A stretch of DNA of 15,460 nucleotides. Origin: Coprinopsis marcescibilis. Its lineage: Eukaryota > Basidiomycota > Agaricomycetes > Agaricales > Psathyrellaceae. Within the stretch, counting starts at the first letter, position 1. Every line of letters begins with the position of its first letter. Location of the stretch: contig ML210543.1 in the NCBI GenBank assembly GCA_004369085.1, positions 1,983 to 17,442 of the forward strand. Direction: 5' to 3'. Positions 1 through 11,555 of this stretch are shown here, one piece after another. Made by a program: the position numbers and the translations under genes. A model generated the notes under the pieces. That model was not told where the DNA came from. It saw only the letters and a program-made list of their open reading frames with translations, and ran no database searches.

Positions 1-489
1 CAGCTGAATGCGAAGGAGATGAAGGAGACGAAGAAACCGAACCTGAAGATTGTGAATGATGGCCATGGTCGCATTATGACCATGCCAGAGATTATTGAGC
101 AAACTGCCGCTGTCGAAAAGGCTCAGGAGGCAGTTGCAAAGGAGAAGGAGGAACGGTGTGCTGCAAAGCAGGACCATGCAAAACATCTTGAGGAATGGAA
201 GCAGCAGATGGAAGAGAGGGATGCCAAGAACGAGCAGAGGAAACAGAGCTGGATCACTGCAGTTGAGAAGTGGAAGGAGACAAGAATTGCGGCAAAAGTG
301 GCAGGACACAAGCTAAAAGATTGGGACCTTACAAATCCTCAACCCAAGCATAAGCACTCCGAGTTTTGTGACCTTCCAAAGATAGATAGGCCTAAGGCCA
401 CAGTGGCCATGCATGACGATGAAGATTGTGAGTTTATCAATGTTGGCGAAGTTGAGGACGAGAACAACAGCAACAACAATGGTGATTGA
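1..489 (+). CDS. 3' end of probable pogo/CENP-B-type transposase (partial)
   Basis: The frame is open from base 1 to the stop at 487-489, so the first ATG (19) is probably internal and the gene starts outside the window. The visible 162 residues are strongly charged. A long predicted coiled coil, rich in E, K, Q and A (about residues 30-100 of the visible part), contains spaced Trp residues, as in EEWKQQ, KQSWITAVEKW and KDWDL. An acidic, Asn-rich tail ends in EDENNSNNNGD. Agaricomycete pogo/Tigger-like DDE transposases (Tc1/mariner superfamily, HTH CENPB-type) often end in exactly this kind of lysine-glutamate coil, Trp-containing segment and acidic tail. That is a resemblance in composition and spacing recalled from the family; the DDE catalytic core is not in the window. 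It could instead be another coiled-coil protein. Short direct repeats and a palindrome right after the stop (523-576) fit a transposon end. Confidence 0.5.
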   Translation, partial: QLNAKEMKETKKPNLKIVNDGHGRIMTMPEIIEQTAAVEKAQEAVAKEKEERCAAKQDHAKHLEEWKQQMEERDAKNEQRKQSWITAVEKWKETRIAAKVAGHKLKDWDLTNPQPKHKHSEFCDLPKIDRPKATVAMHDDEDCEFINVGEVEDENNSNNNGD

Positions 490-522
490 TTCAACTGATC
501 ACGAATTCGCTCGTGACAGGCA

Positions 523-576
523 TGACATGCTGGGGCATGTCACACCCATGTCACATTTGATCACACCATTGTCACA
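523..576. repeat. Palindrome plus TGTCACA direct repeats after the transposase ORF
   Basis: TGACATGC (523-530) and GCATGTCA (535-542) form a perfect 8-bp inverted repeat around TGGG. TGTCACA then recurs at 538-544, 549-555 and 570-576, with a TGATCACA variant at 558-565. Clustered short repeats like this often lie inside the ends of DNA transposons, where they bind transposase. Here that role is inferred only from the position just downstream of the transposase-like ORF. No terminal inverted repeat can be tested because the other end lies outside the window. Confidence 0.5.
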
Positions 577-637
577 CTGTACAACGGACATGGATTCACA
601 CAATTTGGACCTGCTGTTGCGAAACATGCCTTTCGTC

Positions 638-642
638 TTTGG
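638..642. repeat. Left target-site duplication of the solo LTR (TTTGG)
   Basis: TTTGG directly precedes the TGTTAC end of the LTR and is repeated directly after its GTAACA end at 1150-1154. Confidence 0.75.
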
Positions 643-1149
643 TGTTACGACGCAAGGCGAATAGTACGCCTTAGTCGTTGAATGATAGTTGACGATAAGG
701 TCAAGACAAGAGATCGTCGAGATGAGCGAGTTGAATGAATGAGTCGAGACGAACAAACGTCAAGACAATAGAGTTTCAGGAAGATTCGAGTGAGACGATC
801 CGTCGACAAGAAGACTAACAAAAGTCTTATTCCAGAACTATCGAATGAACAAGTGAAAACGAGATCGAAACTATTGTACAACTACCTAACTAGGTAAGTT
901 TAAATATATAATTCTTTATCTCTTATCGATCTTATCGATAAGTTCCATCCGTTATCATACTATAAATAAGAAAAATGTCCGTTATCTATCTAATAATATC
1001 CCCAAGCTCCGGTTTGACAGTTAGGGGTATCAATAGATTCGTTATCAAACATACCAAACTTCTGAAAGTATTCCATCTGTATTTCCAAATAATCTTCATC
1101 CGTAAATCCCTGTTCTTCCTCATGTTCCACCATTGGAAGTAGTGTAACA
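643..1149. mobile_element. Solo LTR of an LTR retrotransposon, 507 bp
   Basis: The element begins TGTTAC (643-648) and ends GTAACA (1144-1149), a perfect 6-bp terminal inverted repeat of the TG...CA type. It is flanked by a perfect 5-bp duplication, TTTGG, at 638-642 and 1150-1154. That is the expected signature of integrase-mediated insertion. No internal gag-pol or second LTR is present, so it is a solo LTR left by LTR-LTR recombination. Inside are AT-rich promoter-like stretches (TATAAATA at 961-968), a CTTATCGAT tandem pair (922-939) and a CTTATCGATAAG palindrome (931-942). The TGTTAC start and 5-bp duplication are common in Ty3/gypsy elements, but superfamily cannot be fixed from an LTR alone. 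Orientation of the parent element is unknown. Confidence 0.8.
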
Positions 1150-1154
1150 TTTGG
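1150..1154. repeat. Right target-site duplication of the solo LTR (TTTGG)
   Basis: This is an exact copy of 638-642 and abuts the 3' end of the LTR. Confidence 0.75.
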
Positions 1155-1435
1155 TTTATGTCAGAATCATGTATTTTACTTTGTATGTTCATTCTGAAAC
1201 CCTTATCTACATGTATATCAATTTTTTACAGCATGACACCCTGTATTTATTGCCCCATGCGACAAACATTCCAAAACTGTACAGAGGACTGTGCTTCCAC
1301 TGTAGTACAAGTTCAACATGGAGCGCAAAAATAAGATTACGTGAGCCTAATCATGTAATCGCAGTGCTCAATTGCGTTGAGAATTAAATTTGCAATGGCA
1401 TTGCATGTCTTTAGCTTTAGTACTCAACCTACAAT
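1155..1435. other. Non-coding stretch between solo LTR and PRP43 relic
   Basis: No convincing gene is visible. From about 1357 to 1410 there is weak similarity to the motif IV region of the functional PRP43 gene (around 4818-4865, the bases encoding IEDACRKIK), so the decayed copy may extend this far. The match is too poor to set a border. Confidence 0.4.
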
Positions 1436-2080
1436 TCCAAGCTTCTATTCGCCATCGCTAGCCCATTAATAATGTTTCCTGATGCTCTGATACAAAGAAT
1501 GGCAGTATCCCTGGTAGTCATATCTACTAACACGGCCCAGACAGGTTTGACGATCAACGGTACTTGACGAGCAAAGAAAGGTCTAAAACCCCTGTATCCG
1601 TGTGGAGAGTTATCGCCAATATCCTGAGCTGGACGTGCTAGATTTGGGATGTGGTTCCGACTGTAGGTAGAGTTGAAGTCTTTCATGAAGGGGCACATAC
1701 TCCGAAATTATCTTGCCACCACAGTTTTGATGTTGCTCATATTCGGTATTAAGGTTCGTCTGGTTTTCTCCGTAACTGTTGGTATGATGCCAATGCTAAT
1801 CTCCTCTCAGTTTTCCAGAATGCTCATCATGAGCCCTGAGTTCCGGTCTAGTAACGGGTTCTCATTGTCGCCACGCGATTGTATCCAGGGCTCAAGCTCA
1901 AGCAGACATGAAGAGGCTATAACAGGGCCATATATCAGAACAGTAAGAGGCCCAAGTGGTGTAAATGTAGTAGTTGCCTCCCTGCACTGATCGACTCGCT
2001 CATTGCAACTTCCTAGGTTGTTGAACTACGCTGCGAGGCTCTTGAGTTACTATGACTTGGGATCTTTCCTCGAGTCCAAT
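1436..2080 (+). pseudogene. Decayed, internally deleted copy of the PRP43 DEAH helicase gene
   Basis: Base-level alignment by eye places this stretch against the functional gene at 3627-6494, in the same order and orientation. About 1436-1745 matches 4915-5290 (motif V to end of RecA2, many indels). About 1750-1815 matches the borders of introns 5 and 6. 1816-1890 matches 5567-5642. About 1925-2080 matches 6195-6330, including intron 9 with its CTTCCTAG acceptor. Short near-identical runs include CCTGTATCCGTGTGGAGAGT, TTTCATGAAGG and TATATCAGAACAGTA. Intron sequence is retained, so this is a DNA-level duplicate and not a retrocopy. Sequence equivalent to roughly 5645-6190 is missing, and frameshifts and stops occur throughout. 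Many differences are CpG to TpG or CpA. The 5' half (Walker A, DEAH) is absent. Confidence 0.85.
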
Positions 2081-2637
2081 GTGAGACTACGTAACGCGTA
2101 GGCTCAAACAAGACAGTGGGTTCACTCGCGTGCCCAATGGTCCCTGAAGCATAGCATGAAGTGATTGGTGAGATCCTGGCCGAAGGGCACCAGAAAACTG
2201 TAGTACAAAGTACGTATCTACTGTATATATACTCATAATCAGTACATTCCGAAGCTCCGCTCATAAACTGTACAGTTCTAGGGCAATGCGGAAGATGGAG
2301 CTGGGATAGGGAATAGGCGCGCGTCAGCGCGGGTGATCGATCAAAATAGGTGAATACGGGCTTGGCTGCACTCAGCCAAGACAGATTCTCCACACTGAGT
2401 ACGGCAATCCAGACCACGAGAAGCAACGTTAGCAAGTGAGGGCCAACGATGTAAGTCTACCTCACTTTCTTGTATTGGGTTTAGTCACCGTGATTAATCT
2501 CGTTCACCTTCTATACATGGCAATTGTTAACATCTTTGCTCTCAGATAATGTTAGGGACTGCGACCATGATGCGTCCAAGTCTTTCCAATTTTTCTCCTA
2601 TCTCCAGATCCGCGCAAAAAGTCACATTCTTGGAAAG
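2081..2637. other. Intergenic, no gene supported
   Basis: Nothing convincing is coded here. A minus-strand frame open over 2013-2435 begins with a hydrophobic run but overlaps the PRP43 relic and resembles no family I know. An 8-bp hairpin, CTTGGCTG/CAGCCAAG with a 4-nt loop, lies at 2361-2380. Confidence 0.5.
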
Positions 2638-2727
2638 TCTGGAGGTCTGGCGATCGAAGGTCTGGGAGTCCGAGAGGCCGAACGACTGAATGTACGAAAG
2701 GCTGAACGACCGAAGGGCTGGATGTCC
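2638..2727. repeat. Degenerate 8-bp tandem repeat array, RGTCCGAA sense
   Basis: About eleven units of 8 bp follow each other with one 7-bp slip, for example GGTCTGGC, AGTCCGAG, AGGCCGAA, CGACTGAA, TGTACGAA, AGGCTGAA and CGACCGAA. The consensus is close to RGTCCGAA. The same repeat occurs inverted at 3167-3251. Translated, such arrays give low-complexity Arg/Gly/Pro-rich peptides of the kind often mispredicted as protein in basidiomycete genomes. I read it as a non-coding satellite-like repeat. Confidence 0.75.
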
Positions 2728-3166
2728 AAAAAATGCTTGTGCGCAGTGTGTACAGCGTGCATTTACAGTGGAGAAATCTTTGAATTCCCTGCAGCAATGT
2801 GTGGGAAGCGAAACCTTAACCCAATACCCGTCAGAGGACCTCTGACAAGTTTTGGAACCCTAACCCATGTTCCACACAAATTAGCTCAGGGCGCACTGCG
2901 GCCTCAGTGTTATAGTTGGCGGCATCACTCGTCGGTATCATCGCTCGAAAACAGTAAGCAGAATGTAGCCGTTTTGGTCAATCCATTTGTTATCGCCCAA
3001 TTCAAACAAGAGCAAGGGGCACTTACACGTCAAAAGCCATGGTAACCTACATGCATTGAGAATTTGAGTTGACTATTGGGTGGAAATGGGCAATACACAG
3101 GAAAGAGAGAGAGAGGCAAGGGTCATGGCAGCCGCGCGCGCCCTCAGACATGTCAAATTCTCACAG
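2728..3166. other. Spacer between inverted 8-bp repeat arrays
   Basis: A + strand frame is open over 2524-3045 across this region, but it runs through the repeat array and has no recognisable domain, so it is not called a gene. A perfect palindrome, GTCAGAGG-A-CCTCTGAC, lies at 2830-2846. Two short telomere-like words, CCTTAACCC and CCCTAACCC, occur near 2813 and 2860 but are too short to count as an interstitial telomere. Confidence 0.45.
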
Positions 3167-3251
3167 CCGGACGTTCGGCCTCTCGGCCTCTCAGCCTTTC
3201 AGACATTCGTACTTTCGGACCTCCGGACCGCCGGACCTTCGTACCTTCGGG
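3167..3251. repeat. Degenerate 8-bp tandem repeat array, inverted (TTCGGACC sense)
   Basis: Read on the minus strand this is a clean 8-bp periodicity of about ten units: GGTACGAA, GGTCCGGC, GGTCCGGA, GGTCCGAA, AGTACGAA, TGTCTGAA, AGGCTGAG, AGGCCGAG and AGGCCGAA. It is the same unit as at 2638-2727 in the opposite orientation. The open frames here on both strands are by-products of the period. Confidence 0.8.
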
Positions 3252-3270
3252 CTTTCCATGAATGGAAAGC
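3251..3270. repeat. Perfect 9-bp inverted repeat at the edge of the 8-bp array
   Basis: GCTTTCCAT and ATGGAAAGC flank a GA spacer. The palindrome begins at the last base of the repeat array. GGAAAG also lies just outside the other array (2632-2637), hinting at a shared boundary sequence. Confidence 0.6.
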
Positions 3271-3626
3271 TCTCGATCCGCGGACCGCCTGGCACCGCCA
3301 AGGCCAGGGGTCCCAAATTGTGCGTCACGTGGCCTGATCCCCAAAATGGACTGTCTTTCGCAGGCCCCAGCATAGGCCTTCTGTTCCCAGGTGAACAGTG
3401 TCCGAGTCGTTGAATCCATCTTGCTTTGTACGCGGGCACTGCTGACGCTCGATCGATAAACATTTGACCTCGGAAGTCGACCTATCCCAATCAAAGAGAC
3501 TGGCGAAACAGCTCCAGCTGTAGGAACCTAGAGGGATACACTAGGCATCTATCCTTCTCACAACCGTCGGTACCACAGGGCGGCAGCAATTCAGGCTGTG
3601 TTAAGGGTATTATTTCAGCACAGAGC
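3271..3626. promoter_or_regulatory. Upstream region of PRP43
   Basis: This is a non-coding interval before the helicase ATG. A TCACGTGG word (E-box-like, CACGTG) lies near 3326. No clear TATA box is seen close to the start, as is common for housekeeping genes. Promoter identity is inferred from position only. Confidence 0.35.
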
Positions 3627-6494
<2,868 letters not shown>

Positions 6495-7949
6495 TAAGAA
6501 TCCACGTAGTGACGATGACTACGCCGAACTAATACAGGTAAGCACATTCGCTTTCAAACTCGAATCTATTCTTTTTTTATCAGATCGTGGTTTGCCAGGC
6601 AACTCGCGATCTTCACATATCAATCAGTCTGAGACCTTAGATTTCATCTTTCTCGATCACTCGCGGCAGAATGTGCTCAACCCACAACACCTCCGTATAA
6701 CGCAAAACATCTGTGATCTTTGTTTATCGATTCTACTTCTCAATTGACCATGGGCTCTTGCTAGATGTCGATGTCTGATTCTTCCTCGTTGTATCTGTAG
6801 CTATTGCCCAGCTTTATCCTGCAATGTATTCTGACAGTTTCGTCTTTTGGATAGATTTATGCTGCTTCCTTGAGCGTGTCCGAAAGTTCATGGCTTGTAC
6901 AGAACGTAGCCAGGCGGATCGTGCTACATTGTCAGACACCAAATGCTGTGAGCTCACGTCGCTCAGAGCCTGAATTCCCTCCCGAATTTAAAGCCGTGGG
7001 ATATGTGTTTCAATATTCTCTGGTCATGCCATTCAAGCGCGGGAGAACGGAAGTAGGTGACAGTCAGAAACGCATGGCAGCCTACTCGTTTCCTGGGTTG
7101 CGAATGTTATCCCTCCAACCCGATACCCACTCGCCTAATGATATTACGAAATATTTGTGATCTGGGCCAAGAAGAAGCCTGTCCAGTACTGTGAGCGGTC
7201 TGTTTTCCAGGTCAGCGTGTGGGTTCAACAGCTTTGAGAAGGACAGAATCACCACATCCAATATTCTTGATCCCAATCAGCATCCTAGCACATCGGAAGC
7301 ATCACCTTGTGGGGTGCCGGTAATGGCGCATGTGTCTGCACTGTTCTTCGCTCCACTCTATCAAATGCTTTTGACGGGGTCCAACAGCGAAGGTAAGCGC
7401 ATTTCAGTTAATATGGAAGGTGAAACTGACCTTAAGCGTCCCTGAAGTGGTGCCATCACCATTATCATATCCAATGTCAGCAAGTGAGCCAACTTGTATA
7501 CTTCACTTGAATGGCTGCAGTCCTTGATTCGCGTCGGAGACTATCAAACAAGGGCCTCCTTCAAGCCCGAAACAACTAGCTCCGTCCATTACGCTTCTCA
7601 GAAGTAAACATTTTGGCATTATAGGAGGGGCAGATCACATTTTTCCCAAAAACGATCCACAGGTCACCCAGGACCGCGGCTTTCTGATGAAGAATCGCAC
7701 TGGATATCCCCAACAGGACGAAAAGGAACTTTGCAGGGCTGGAAATGTCAAGGTAGGGAGGTGAGTATGCATTCTGGTGACCAGAGTTACCGCTAACTAT
7801 TGATGCCAACAGTTGGAGTCCTGCAGACCCGTCGAGCCCACTTTCGCATGTGCATGTGTGGCGACTATTAAAAGGAAATCGAGATACAAGCACCCTTTGG
7901 CTTCTTTCACTCTCAACTCGATCTCGGTCATCTATCATATCTTGGCCAA
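6495..7949. other. Long intergenic region between PRP43 and MFS transporter
   Basis: It contains the PRP43 3' UTR and then about 1.3 kb with no gene I can support. Short open frames at 6870-7160, 7191-7445 and 7576-8115 (minus) show no family resemblance, and the last overlaps transporter exons. The final 100 bases act as the transporter promoter. Confidence 0.5.
7866..7874 (+). promoter_or_regulatory. TATA-like element of the MFS transporter gene
   Basis: TATTAAAAG lies 76 bp before the ATG at 7950. A pyrimidine-rich leader (CTTCTTTCACTCTCAACTC) follows, a common fungal core-promoter layout. Inferred from position and composition. Confidence 0.45.
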
Positions 7950-10472
7950 ATGTCGAGCGGTGACCATTCTCTGGAGAAAACGAGTGTTGTCGATCACGAT
8001 GAGGAGAACTTGAAGGTTGGCGCCACCAAACGGCACATCGATCTCGCCAACAACGTCGAGGCACGGTACGCACCACTTGAAGTGATTTGCTCTGCTGGCG
8101 ACTCATCGATTTCATTCATGATCTTCTTGTGTCGTATAGCATTCACAACCCGTTGCATGGAATTCCACGAGACACTCTTCTCAAGGGGGTTGAAGAGTTT
8201 GCAAAGGAGTACGGCCTGGAAGATAAGGTTGACCTGTTCAAGAAGGGTGCCTTGCTCGCTCAGAGCCCAGGTGAACTTGAAACGATTCCGGGGATTACGG
8301 AAGAAGAGAAAGAGCATATTCGTCGTGAAACGACTCGTGAGTCGTCCCTTTTGCAACGATCATCCCTGCTCAGCCCAAACTTATGTATGCTACACAGACC
8401 GCTGGAGCCAATCGAAGTCGCTCTATCTGACCATTATAATATGTAGCTTAGCCGCCGCTGTGCAGTAAGTCCTGTCGCTAAGGACTAGCTGATGTTCGCT
8501 GACTGAGACGCTCCACTACAGGGGTTGGGATCAAACAGGTTCCAACGGAGCCAATTTGTCTTTCCCTCAAGAGTTTGGACTCCACTCAGATGATCCAAAC
8601 GACCCAAATAGGGAACGTAATGACTGGATCGTCGGTGTCATCAACGCTGGGTAACTATCTACCCCCGAGATCTCGAGGCGCTGCAGCTAAACTGACTCTT
8701 TCCTTCTTGCTTTACAGACCTTATATCGCCACTGCTCTCCTTGGTTGCTGGATTACCGATCCATTGAACCACTACTTTGGTCGACGCGGTACCTTATTTT
8801 GGTGCGGCATCTTCTGTACTGTAAGCGTAATCGGTCAAGGTTTGGCACAAACATGGCCGCAGCTCTTTGTAGGTTCTTTTCGAATCAGTTCTTCTCCGTT
8901 CTAATCATGATGTTGATGTTTTAGGTCTGTCGGCTCCTGCTTGGGCTGGGGATGGGTCCGAAGGCAACGACCTCGCCGGTGTTTGCATCAGAAAATGTTC
9001 CCGCAAACATTCGTGGAGGTCTCGTAATGTGTTGGCAAATGTGGGCAAGTATTGCTTTCGAGAGTTGACTTGACCAAGAATAGGCTCTTACACATTCTTA
9101 CCCCAGACGGCCTTTGGTATATTCCTCGGTTTCTCTGCGAATCTGGCTCTTCATAATGTTGGACCTATCGCTTGGCGTCTCGAGCTTGGTTCAGCGTTTA
9201 TCCCCGCCATTCCGCTGACATTGGGCATCTACTTCTGCCCTGGTATGTTTCGCTTACTTCTTCAAACACCGAATATTAAATACTTCAACAGAGTCGCCGC
9301 GATGGTATATGAAGAAGCTTCGCTACCCAGACGCATTCCGGTCCTTTGTCCGACTGCGAAACAGTGAAATACAAGCGGCCCGCGACATGTACTACGTCCA
9401 TTGTCAGCTCGTTGAAGAGTACAAGATCATGCAAGGCTCCACCTACATTGGCCGCTTCTTCGAGCTCTTCACGATCCCCCGTGTCCGTCGCGCGACCCTG
9501 GCGAGCTGGGTTGTTATGATCGCCCAACAGATGTGTGGGATTAATATCATCGCGTTCTATTCCTCTACGATCTTCAGGAATGCCGGGTACTCCGTTACCC
9601 AGGCGTTGTTCGCTTCCTGGGGCTTTGGCTTGGTGAATTGGGTATTTGCCTTCCCCGCAGTTTGGGTGAGTCTGCCGTATAATATCATTTTTCGTCGTTT
9701 ACTCATCTTCCGATTAGACGATAGATACTTTTGGTCGCAGGAACCTACTGCTGTTTACGTTCCCCAATATGGCATGGACACTGCTTGCCGCCGGCTTCTG
9801 CTTCTACATCCCAGAAGGCCACGCAGCTCGGGTTCCACTCATAGCATTGTTTGTCTTCATTTTTGCCGGTTCGTTCACGCCCACTCTCTTCATGAAACTT
9901 CGTTCAATTCCATTTTCATTGCAGCCTTTTACTCGCCTGGAGAAGGACCTGTGCCTTTTACGTACTCTGCAGAGGTTTTCCCTCTCACTCACAGGGAAAT
10001 GGGAATGTAGGCGTCCGTTCTGCACTTGGCGGAGGTTAAATATTAAATAACCATTCTACAGGTCGTGGGCTGTCGCCACAAACTTCTTCTGGGCATCCGT
10101 CCTATCGCTCACCTTCCCGAGTATGCTAACTGCCTTTGGGCCAGTGGGATCTTTTGGGTTCTACGCTGGACTGAACGTTATCGCACTCGTTATGATCTTC
10201 TTCCTGATGCCAGGTGGGTCTGATAGTGAATTGATTAGAAAGTTCCCTGATCAACTTGCCCACAAGAAACTAAGCAAAGAACCTTGGAAGAATTGGACTA
10301 TGTGTTCGCCGTTCCAGTCGGAAGACATGCCAAGTACCAGCTAACGGAATTTCTACCTTACTGGATCTCGCGATGGGTCCTCATGAGGAAGAACACGACC
10401 TTGAAACCGTTGTATGACTTCGATGAGGTAGAGGCACCTATCAAGCAGGAGAAATTGAAGGGGGATGTATAA
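7950..10472 (+). CDS. MFS sugar transporter (sugar porter-like, basidiomycete type)
   Basis: This is a plasma-membrane proton-coupled sugar or polyol carrier by family; the substrate is not readable from sequence. Twelve exons: 7950-8065, 8140-8336, 8398-8464, 8522-8650, 8718-8868, 8925-9044, 9107-9242, 9292-9665, 9718-9868, 9925-10006, 10062-10213 and 10267-10472. They join in one frame to 1881 nt, 626 aa. The start is the first ATG after a TATA-like box. The cytoplasmic N-terminus (about 130 aa, with [13 protein letters not shown]) is followed by twelve predicted membrane segments. Sugar-porter marks are [68 protein letters not shown] and [15 protein letters not shown]. Intron 6 (9045-9106) begins GCAAGT, a GC-AG intron forced by the conserved QMW-TAFG junction. 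The other introns are GT-AG, 49-74 nt. No frameshift or stop is seen, so it looks functional. Confidence 0.93.
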
Positions 10473-10806
10473 TGCACCATCGCAGGTGGATGCGTCTCTA
10501 ATGCATCTATATAAGCGCTATGTATAATTTAAAGAACCCAAGTACCAGCTTCGTAAATATATCTCTGGCACCCAGGGCCAGATTGCATCTAGTAATCTCT
10601 CTGCAACTCGTACTGAGCAGGGTTCGAACCCCCGTGTTCGGTGCTTTTTCATGCCTTGGCGCGTCCAAAGACATACAAGCAAATTGCGTCACAGTCTCCA
10701 CTTCCAAGTTGGGACCGTATGACGACAGTCAGAGGTCGCTCATATCGTCTCGCGTTGTATATAAAGCTCCTTTCGCGCCTGTCTATTCGAGTTACACAAC
10801 CTCTCC
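10473..10806. other. Intergenic between transporter and membrane-protein gene
   Basis: It holds the transporter 3' UTR and the next promoter. GGTTCGAACCC at about 10620-10630, followed by TTTTT near 10645, looks like a Pol III B-box and terminator, but no tRNA cloverleaf can be built on either strand. Confidence 0.4.
10758..10766 (+). promoter_or_regulatory. TATA box of the 205-aa membrane-protein gene
   Basis: TATATAAAG ends 40 bp before the ATG at 10807, which implies a very short 5' UTR if used. The position supports that ATG as the start. Confidence 0.5.
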
Positions 10807-11424
10807 ATGGCTACCCAAAGAAACACTCAACGATCAAGCTCTGGATCCCCAGCTCCTTCAGTTGGCTCGATTTCTAGAGATCTACCTCCTCCTCGTCGTT
10901 CTCGTGCGCTCAAACCGGTTTCACTCCCCCTAGAACAAACCAGCCTCAGAAAACTGATATACACATTGGTTATTCTTACCACCGCACTTACCGCCTTCTA
11001 CTCGTATCGCACAGTCCAACACAAAAATGCTGTAGGAGGATGGTGGAATCTCGCCTTAGGAAGGAAATATCCACAAGTTCGAACTCAGGAAGAGTTTCGA
11101 CAGGGATACGAAGCAGGAAGTGGAGGGGGAAGACATGAAGGGGTAGAAGGAAAAATTGTGGAATTGGCAGGCGCCTTTGGTATGCCACCACACGAATTGG
11201 CGTCTGCGATCGCTGTTGCCGTGCGCAACTACGTGCCACCTGCAAGCCTTTCTTCGATCGCCGCCCAAGAAACTGGAAAGCTTGTCAAAGTCCTGTTAGA
11301 GGGGGATGAATCCGGAGAAAAAGTGTCGACCAAATCCGACTCCGGCGAGGATAGCTCTGCCACAGGAGTAGTAGAGGGCGTCGTTCACGGGGTTGAGTAT
11401 TTTGTGGGTATGGACGAGCCATAG
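10807..11424 (+). CDS. Single-pass membrane protein of unknown function, 205 aa
   Basis: Not a family I can name. The intronless frame has a Ser/Pro/Arg-rich N-terminus (1-48, with RSSSGSPAPS and PPPRRSR). One predicted transmembrane helix follows (about 50-67, LIYTLVILTTALTAFYSY), then a basic and Trp-containing segment (GGWWNLALGRKYP). A Gly-rich linker leads to a probably helical domain (about 115-152, VELAGAFGMPPHELASAIA), and the tail is acidic and Ser-rich. The positive residues before the helix suggest the N-terminus faces the cytosol. The layout resembles small anchored proteins of the ER or mitochondrial outer membrane, but location is a guess. A TATA box lies just upstream. The gene is convergent with the first GTPase gene, with 131 bp between the stops. 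Codon-like composition and the length of the frame support a real gene. Confidence 0.7.
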   Translation: MATQRNTQRSSSGSPAPSVGSISRDLPPPRRSRALKPVSLPLEQTSLRKLIYTLVILTTALTAFYSYRTVQHKNAVGGWWNLALGRKYPQVRTQEEFRQGYEAGSGGGRHEGVEGKIVELAGAFGMPPHELASAIAVAVRNYVPPASLSSIAAQETGKLVKVLLEGDESGEKVSTKSDSGEDSSATGVVEGVVHGVEYFVGMDEP

Positions 11425-11555
11425 ACTATGTGCACTGCATGTACATTATCATCAATCAACGGTATCAACAGTAGTTAGTACACTGAGTGGGTTGTAATTT
11501 GTAAAACAAGAGTTAAAAGGATAAAAACTATAATCGACTATACCAACAAAGAATG

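Noticed and set aside
2013..2435. Minus-strand 140-codon ORF with a hydrophobic, signal-like start
   Set aside because: It overlaps the PRP43 relic, has no recognisable domain and no gene-like continuation; probably chance.
2810..2870. Telomere-like CCCTAACCC words
   Set aside because: Each is under two repeat units; chance occurrence is likely.
2524..3045. Plus-strand 173-codon ORF
   Set aside because: It runs through the 8-bp repeat array and a spacer with no domain; the open frame is partly a by-product of the repeat period.
3069..3494. Several overlapping ORFs on both strands over the second repeat array
   Set aside because: They arise because the 8-bp period keeps stops out of several frames; the products are low-complexity.
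7280..7385. Minus-strand peptides KAFDRVE and GTPQG, suggestive of a LINE reverse transcriptase
   Set aside because: They lie in different frames only about 50 nt apart, while the real motifs are tens of residues apart in one frame; no catalytic DD motif is seen.
7576..8115. Minus-strand 179-codon ORF
   Set aside because: It is antisense to the first exon and promoter of the transporter, with no family resemblance.
10600..10650. tRNA gene suggested by GGTTCGAACCC
   Set aside because: Neither strand gives a matching acceptor stem, D-arm and anticodon arm.
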